NCBI RefSeq assembly: GCF_033720595.1
Contig: NZ_JAWWCF010000044.1
Coordinates: forward strand, 1-18,160
Origin: Lishizhenia sp033720595
GTDB lineage: Bacteria; Bacteroidota; Bacteroidia; Flavobacteriales_D; Crocinitomicaceae
Length of the DNA: 18,160 nt
Reading direction: 5' to 3'
Shown here: positions 14,455 to 18,160 of the stretch, piece by piece
How positions within the stretch are numbered: the stretch's first letter is position 1
How the letters are laid out: each line of letters opens with the position of its first letter
Position numbers and translations under genes: made by a program
The notes under the pieces: generated by a model
Seen by the model: the letters and a program-made list of their open reading frames with translations, nothing else
Told to the model about the DNA's origin: nothing
Databases searched by the model: none

Positions 14455-15087
14455 ATGGAAAGGTTTGTACATCAATTGAAGAGTGCCCTAGAGGTATTAC
14501 CCGGCGAAGATGCCCATGAACTTATGATGCCTAGAAAAAGGGCAGAAAGTGTTCGGCAATTGAGGAGGGATAATGATTTTAGGGAAAGTGCAGTAGCCAT
14601 TATCTTATTTGAAAAGCAACGTCAATTGCACTTTACTTTAATTCAACGGCCCAATTATAATGGTGCCCACAGTGGACAAGTAGCCTTCCCAGGAGGTAAA
14701 CAAGATAAAACCGATGTATCTCTCATTCATACGGCAAAACGCGAAAGTAGAGAAGAAATAGGGGTGAGGGAAGAAGATCTCAACGAAGTTGGAGCACTTA
14801 CCCCAATTTATATTCCCGTGAGTAAGTTTAAAGTGAGTCCTTTTATTTTTTGGTGGGAGGGAAGTTATGAATTTGTAGCAGACGAACGTGAGGTAGATGA
14901 AATTCTAGTAGTTCCCTTACGTGATTTACTCGAAGAACATAGAATTAAAAAATCGCAATTTAAAGTAGGAGGTGGTATTACCCTTAAGGATATTCCGTTT
15001 TTTGACTTAGCGGATAAACGTGTATGGGGAGCTACGGCCATCATATTGTCCGAATTTAGAGCAGTTTTACAACATCTTTCTCTCTAG
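14455..15087 (+). CDS. CoA-type Nudix hydrolase (NudL/CoA pyrophosphatase-like)
   Basis: A 210-residue cytosolic Nudix hydrolase. LIQRPNYNGAHSGQVAFPGG (62-81) is the NuCoA signature seen in enzymes that split CoA and its derivatives into 4'-phosphopantetheine species and 3',5'-ADP. It leads into the Nudix box GGKQDKTD with TAKRESREEIGV, where R97-E98 and the E100-E101 pair supply the Mg-binding glutamates. Aspartate replaces the first glutamate of the general Nudix pattern, as is usual in this subgroup. Length matches NudL. The start is fixed by the 2 bp gap to the lipoprotein stop. CoA as substrate is inferred from the signature; other CoA esters are possible. Confidence 0.88.
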   Translation: MERFVHQLKSALEVLPGEDAHELMMPRKRAESVRQLRRDNDFRESAVAIILFEKQRQLHFTLIQRPNYNGAHSGQVAFPGGKQDKTDVSLIHTAKRESREEIGVREEDLNEVGALTPIYIPVSKFKVSPFIFWWEGSYEFVADEREVDEILVVPLRDLLEEHRIKKSQFKVGGGITLKDIPFFDLADKRVWGATAIILSEFRAVLQHLSL

Positions 15088-15125
15088 ATTTATTCCAACT
15101 TACTGTTTTTTATTCAACAATATTT

Positions 15126-15133
15126 TATTTTCG
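15126..15133 (+). promoter_or_regulatory. Candidate -7 box 4 bp before the comB ATG
   Basis: TATTTTCG ends 4 bp before the ATG at 15138, the same octamer and spacing as at the lipoprotein gene (13862-13869). It would give a near-leaderless comB transcript. The 50 bp gap after the Nudix gene shows no terminator, so read-through from upstream is also possible. Confidence 0.35.
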
Positions 15134-15137
15134 CGAC

Positions 15138-15860
15138 ATGGAAGATACTAGAAAGCACATCGAAGTTTGTTTTACACCAGGTGAATATGAATATTTCAAG
15201 AACGAATATGAAATAGTAGTAGTGATTGATGTATTGAGGGCGACCTCAGCAATTTGTTCGGCGTTTAATAATGGCGTGAGTGCTTTAATTCCTGTTCCAA
15301 CTGTTGAAGAAGCGAGAGAATATCAAGCAAAAGGTTACCTAGTAGGCGCCGAAAGAAAAGGTCAAATCGTAGAAGGTTTTGACTTTGGAAATTCTCCCTA
15401 CAGCTATATGAAAGAAGAATTGAAGGGAAAGGAAGTGGTATTGTCAACCACGAATGGAACTAAAGCTATTAATATTGCTAAAGATGCTGATACTGTTGTG
15501 ATAGGGGCCTTGTCTAACCTCGATGCACTTTGTGCTTGGTTGATTGAGCAGGATAAAAATGTACTCTGTCTTTGTTCAGGATGGCAAGATAAATTCAACT
15601 TAGAGGACACCATTTGTGCAGGAGCCATTATGGAGCAGTTAATTGCAACAGGAAAATATACTTCTGATGAAGACTCTAGTATAGCCGCAAAATATTTGTA
15701 TCTTTCTGCTAAAGACAACTACATGGGGTACTTAAAATCAAGTTCTCACCGTAGAAGACTAAAAAACCTAAATCTCAACGAGGATATCAAGTACTGTTTA
15801 ACACCCAACCAAACAGATGTGATTCCGATATTAAAGAATGGTAAATTGGTTAAGATATAG
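15138..15860 (+). CDS. comB: 2-phosphosulfolactate phosphatase family protein
   Basis: A 240-residue ComB-family phosphatase. In methanogens ComB removes phosphate from 2-phosphosulfolactate to give 3-sulfolactate for coenzyme M; Mg is required. Family motifs are all present: VVVIDVLRATSAI (27-39), AERKGQIVEGFDFGNSP (71-87), LSTTNGTKA (102-110), CSGW (146-149) and FNLEDTICAGA (153-163). Length is normal. Bacteroidota do not make coenzyme M, so the real substrate here is uncertain; sulfolactate metabolism or a different phosphoester is possible, and no other sulfonate gene is nearby. The next gene starts inside its last codons (23 bp overlap), a sign of translational coupling. Confidence 0.88.
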   Translation: MEDTRKHIEVCFTPGEYEYFKNEYEIVVVIDVLRATSAICSAFNNGVSALIPVPTVEEAREYQAKGYLVGAERKGQIVEGFDFGNSPYSYMKEELKGKEVVLSTTNGTKAINIAKDADTVVIGALSNLDALCAWLIEQDKNVLCLCSGWQDKFNLEDTICAGAIMEQLIATGKYTSDEDSSIAAKYLYLSAKDNYMGYLKSSSHRRRLKNLNLNEDIKYCLTPNQTDVIPILKNGKLVKI

Positions 15861-16818
15861 CCTGTTATTCTTAGGGTTAAGCTTCTTATTTAGCTTTGCC
15901 CAAACTTCTTATTGGGGATTTTATGGACATAAAAAGATCAATCGATTAGCTGTTTTTGCTGTTCCTAAAGATCTGTTTTACCTGTATAAACACAACATTG
16001 AGTTTATTACCGAACATGCAGTTGATCCTGATAAAAGGCGTTATGCTGTAAATGGTGAAGCTCCAAAGCACTTTATAGATATAGATCATTATCAGGTTGG
16101 AGATAGTTCTGCTTTTGATGTAATGCCGAGGTATTGGAAGGACGCCGTCAATAAATTTTCTGAAGATACTTTAGAAGCATATGGCATAGTACCCTGGCAT
16201 GTGTTGGCGATGAAAAGTAAGTTAACCAATGCCTTTCTGAACAAAGACCTTTCTCGTATTGTAAAGTTGAGTGCAGATATAGGACATTACATAGCCGATG
16301 CCCATGTGCCTTTGCATACCACGGAGAATTATAATGGACAACTTACCGGGCAGAAGGGAATTCATGCTTTTTGGGAAAGTCGCTTACCAGAGTTGTATGC
16401 CAATAAATACGATTTTTGGGTGGGCCAAGCTCAATATATCAGTGATCCCAATACTTTTATTTGGGAAGCCATAGAGTCTTCTCATTTAGCTTTGGATAGT
16501 GTTTTGTTGATAGAGAAAAAACTCACAGAAGAATTTGGGGAGCGACGTAAATATAGTTTTGAGCAACGCGGTAATCAAACGGTTAAAGTATATAGTAAGG
16601 AATTTAGTGAAGCCTATCATTCCGCATTAAATGGAATGGTAGAACGTAGAATGCGAAAAGCAATTATTGCTGTTGCAAGTTTTTGGTATACAGCTTGGGT
16701 AGATGGAGGTCAGCCAGAAGTTCGTGAGTTATTAGCGGATACAACAATTCGAATTATCCCAGATCAAATTGAGGATTCTGGTGTTGTAGATAGTTTAAGA
16801 ATACATGAGCATAACTAA
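15838..16818 (+). CDS. Secreted zinc-dependent phospholipase C / S1-P1 nuclease-fold protein
   Basis: A 326-residue exported hydrolase with the trinuclear zinc fold shared by bacterial phospholipase C and S1/P1 nuclease. The signal peptide is about 1-21 (hydrophobic, ending FSFA). Candidate zinc ligands by family spacing: W26 and H31 in YWGFYGHKKINR, D63, H84 in HFIDIDHY, H150 and D154 in DIGHYIAD, H160, then H176 and E180 in GIHAFWE. W26-H31 spacing matches P1 nuclease (W1-H6), while H176-x3-E180 matches phospholipase C (H142-x3-E146). Cleavage after A21 would not leave the Trp at the N-terminus. Substrate could be phospholipid, nucleic acid or another phosphodiester. The ATG at 15838 overlaps comB by 23 bp. 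Confidence 0.85.
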   Translation: MVNWLRYSLLFLGLSFLFSFAQTSYWGFYGHKKINRLAVFAVPKDLFYLYKHNIEFITEHAVDPDKRRYAVNGEAPKHFIDIDHYQVGDSSAFDVMPRYWKDAVNKFSEDTLEAYGIVPWHVLAMKSKLTNAFLNKDLSRIVKLSADIGHYIADAHVPLHTTENYNGQLTGQKGIHAFWESRLPELYANKYDFWVGQAQYISDPNTFIWEAIESSHLALDSVLLIEKKLTEEFGERRKYSFEQRGNQTVKVYSKEFSEAYHSALNGMVERRMRKAIIAVASFWYTAWVDGGQPEVRELLADTTIRIIPDQIEDSGVVDSLRIHEHN

Positions 16819-16846
16819 AAAAAGTAACCTATTTAGGCTACTTTTT
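16819..16846 (+). terminator. Intrinsic terminator of the comB-phospholipase unit
   Basis: AAAAAGTA (16819-16826) pairs with TACTTTTT (16839-16846). After an A-C mismatch, CCT (16828-16830) pairs with AGG (16835-16837) around ATTT. The T-run is part of the stem. It begins immediately after the stop codon, so termination must be close to the last codon. Confidence 0.75.
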
Positions 16847-17005
16847 AATGATTTAGAGGGTGTTGTAACAGTAATATTTTATAAGTAATCTTCTTTTTTA
16901 TTTTAACGATCTAAATATAGGTAGAGCCCCTGAGAGGCATCTCACTACTTTTCTTAAATGCTTTGTATAATTTTTTAACGGTAGAATTAAATTCATGTAG
17001 GTAGC

Positions 17006-17035
17006 AAAAAAAAAGTAACTCATGGTTACTTTTTT
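17006..17035 (-). terminator. Terminator of the kinase-regulator unit, possibly bidirectional
   Basis: AAAAAAGTAAC (17009-17019) pairs perfectly with GTTACTTTTTT (17025-17035) around TCATG. Read on the minus strand the stem runs into nine T (complement of 17006-17014). Read on the plus strand it ends in six T, so it could also catch read-through from the comB side. It shares the AAAAAGTAAC arm with the terminator at 16819. Confidence 0.72.
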
Positions 17036-17104
17036 CAATTTGGGTGATTAGTGCAGGTGCACCGCTCTAGCGTTATATCTACAAAGCTAATGAAAATACC
17101 TTTT

Positions 17105-17122
17105 AAACTAAAATTTTAGTTT
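17105..17122. repeat. Perfect 18 bp palindrome
   Basis: AAACTAAAA (17105-17113) followed at once by TTTTAGTTT (17114-17122), with no spacer. It is 30 bp past the response-regulator stop. A zero-spacer palindrome fits protein binding better than an RNA hairpin, and low sequence complexity makes chance a real alternative. Confidence 0.4.
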
Positions 17123-17133
17123 TCAAAAAGAGT

Positions 17134-17149
17134 GTTTAGATTTCTAAAC
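17134..17149 (-). repeat. Small hairpin at the 3' end of the response regulator
   Basis: GTTTAG (17134-17139) pairs with CTAAAC (17144-17149) across ATTT, 2 bp from the stop codon of the regulator. There is no T-run on the minus-strand side, so it is not itself a terminator. It may protect the transcript's 3' end or be incidental. Confidence 0.35.
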
Positions 17150-17151
17150 GG

Positions 17152-17853
17152 TTAAAAATATTCAGCTAGGAAATGTTTAAAATCATCTCTTCTAGATCTT
17201 GCAATAGGCAATGTTTCACCACTCGTTAATAAAAGACTGCTCTTATCTCTTGAAACAGATTCTATGTAATCACCATTTACAAGAAAGCTTTTATGAACTC
17301 TGAAAAAAGAAGAGAAGTTCTTAAGTTTTTCTTCGATGTAATTCAGAGGTTTACTCAAGTACTCTTCACCATTGTCCTTTAAATAGATTTTACAATAAGC
17401 CCCGTCAGCTTGAGCGAATAAAATACGTTGTGTTTCAATGATTTTATAATCAGAATTGTAGGGGATGGATATTTTACCAAGTTCAGAATTTTTGTTTTGC
17501 ATTAAACGCATCACTTTTTCTGTTGCTTGAATAAGTTTTTCTTCTTCTATTGGTTTTAAAATATAGTGTTTTGCACCTACCTCAAATGCTTTAATGGCGT
17601 ATTGTTCATAGGCCGTTACAAAAATGATGTTTAGCTTATTGTGGTCTAGTTGTTCAAATATGTCAAAGCTATTTTTATCTTTCAGCTGTATGTCTAAAAA
17701 GATAAGGTCAGGCTTCTCTTCTTGAATAACGGTTATGGCTTCTTTTAGGTTAGAAGCTTCGCGTGTAAATTCAAAGGTTGGAAAATTTTCAGAGACTATC
17801 TTCCGAATTATTCTTCTTGCCAAAAGTTCGTCGTCTACGATTAGAATTTTCAT
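17152..17853 (-). CDS. LytTR-family response regulator
   Basis: A 233-residue cytosolic transcription factor of the LytR/AlgR type. The receiver domain occupies about 1-120: acidic pocket D7-D8 (LIVDDE), phosphoacceptor D54 (IFLDIQL), T80 (FVTAYE) and K100-P101 (ILKPI) are all in place, so it should be phosphorylated normally. The LytTR DNA-binding domain spans about 130-233, with FAQADGAYCKIYL, FFRVHKSFLVN and LPIARSRRDDF as the family signature. The ATG at 17853 follows the kinase stop by 2 bp, so kinase and regulator form one two-component operon. The target genes are not visible. Confidence 0.94.
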   Translation of the reverse strand: MKILIVDDELLARRIIRKIVSENFPTFEFTREASNLKEAITVIQEEKPDLIFLDIQLKDKNSFDIFEQLDHNKLNIIFVTAYEQYAIKAFEVGAKHYILKPIEEEKLIQATEKVMRLMQNKNSELGKISIPYNSDYKIIETQRILFAQADGAYCKIYLKDNGEEYLSKPLNYIEEKLKNFSSFFRVHKSFLVNGDYIESVSRDKSSLLLTSGETLPIARSRRDDFKHFLAEYF

Positions 17854-17855
17854 AA

Positions 17856-18160
17856 TTATTTTAAAATAGGGATGAAGAGTTTTACAAGAGTTCCATTGTA
17901 CAATTTTTCAATTTCAACTTTGTACAATTCATAAGTGTTCAAGGTATTGTAGTTTTTCAATCTAGATTTGGTAATGCCTACGGCATTTTTTTCCGTTGAT
18001 TTATTAAGTCTTGCAACTACATCTTCTGAACTTATTCCTGTATTAAAAATTTTCACTTCTATGATTTGATCGTTTAGTTTTTCGATATCTATTTGTATTC
18101 TTGAGTTTTTATCATCATGATTTAAGCCATGAATAATCGCATTTTCTACGAAGGGTTGAA
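17856..18160 (-). CDS. LytS-type sensor histidine kinase, C-terminal part (runs off the right edge)
   Basis: The minus-strand frame is open from the window edge to the stop at 17856, giving 101 visible residues. It begins QPFVENAIIHGLNHDD, the N-box of the LytS/YehU-type HATPase domain, whose Asn and His bind Mg-ATP. FNTGISSEDV is the G1-like segment and GITKSRLKNY a weakened G2 box, then LVKLFIPILK closes the domain. A GTG at 18056 could open a shorter frame but it falls inside the conserved ATPase domain, so it is not the start. The sensor and dimerisation parts lie outside the window. The stop is 2 bp from the regulator's ATG, so this is its cognate kinase by position. Confidence 0.9.
   Translation of the reverse strand, partial: QPFVENAIIHGLNHDDKNSRIQIDIEKLNDQIIEVKIFNTGISSEDVVARLNKSTEKNAVGITKSRLKNYNTLNTYELYKVEIEKLYNGTLVKLFIPILK

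Larger units (their letters stand above)
16819..17151. other. 333 bp gene-free region between convergent units
   Basis: It contains the phospholipase terminator, a featureless AT-rich stretch (16847-17005), and three inverted repeats downstream of the response regulator (17006-17035, 17105-17122, 17134-17149). No reading frame of note was found on either strand. Confidence 0.65.

Noticed and set aside
15404..15718. 104-residue minus-strand frame inside comB
   Set aside because: It is a shadow of a gene whose motifs are all intact; composition is low-complexity serine-rich.
17856..18056. A separate 66-residue protein starting at a GTG
   Set aside because: The frame stays open to the window edge and the upstream residues are the conserved N-box of a histidine kinase, so it is the tail of that gene.
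1..18160. A defence island, CRISPR array, prophage or integrated element
   Set aside because: No repeat array, nuclease-helicase cluster, integrase, transposase or phage structural gene was seen; gene content is mostly core.

Overview
This AT-rich window carries housekeeping and surface genes of a member of the Bacteroidota, most likely order Flavobacteriales. The evidence is a large secreted beta-propeller protein ending in a type IX secretion (Por/T9SS) sorting domain, a TonB-dependent receptor with a Bacteroidota-style N-terminal extension, several candidate promoters matching the Bacteroidota -7 box (TAnnTTTG), and a lack of strong Shine-Dalgarno sequences. Family- or genus-level placement is not possible from what I can see.

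Layout, left to right. (1) Positions 1-1445, minus strand: an OsmC-family protein, a YdjM-type membrane metal-dependent hydrolase with a forced TTG start, and the first 13 codons of a secreted or lipoprotein gene, packed with 2-3 bp gaps. (2) Positions 1571-5739, plus strand: lipoyl synthase (lipA), then a 1035-residue BNR/Asp-box propeller protein with a T9SS tail and a strong terminator. (3) Positions 5740-6295: a 556 bp gene-free stretch with a 23 bp inverted repeat (22/23 matching) whose arms are 176 bp apart, flanked by a possible 6 bp duplication. This is the best candidate here for an undescribed element. (4) Positions 6296-8545, minus strand: a TonB-dependent receptor with a CxxC in its plug and a candidate palindromic operator beside its promoter. 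(5) Positions 8685-13627, minus strand: a topoisomerase IV operon, parE-parC, followed by a small unknown gene. (6) Positions 13874-16818, plus strand: a lipoprotein, a CoA-type Nudix hydrolase, a ComB-like 2-phosphosulfolactate phosphatase, and a secreted zinc phospholipase C/S1-P1-like enzyme overlapping comB by 23 bp. (7) Positions 17152-18160, minus strand: a LytTR response regulator and the C-terminal end of its LytS-type histidine kinase, followed by a series of palindromes.

The tight pairs (parE/parC, kinase/regulator, lipoprotein/Nudix, comB/phospholipase) look co-transcribed. Convergent units are separated by clear intrinsic terminators at about 5761-5791, 6191-6236, 8630-8663, 16819-16846 and 17006-17035.

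I found no tRNA, rRNA, CRISPR array, transposase, phage gene, toxin-antitoxin pair or recognisable defence system. The window is mostly ordinary core genome. The points worth a second look are the inverted-repeat element, the asparagine-codon shift inside the propeller gene, the near-leaderless promoter arrangement seen twice, the mixed zinc-ligand pattern of the phospholipase-like enzyme, and the receptor's operator.
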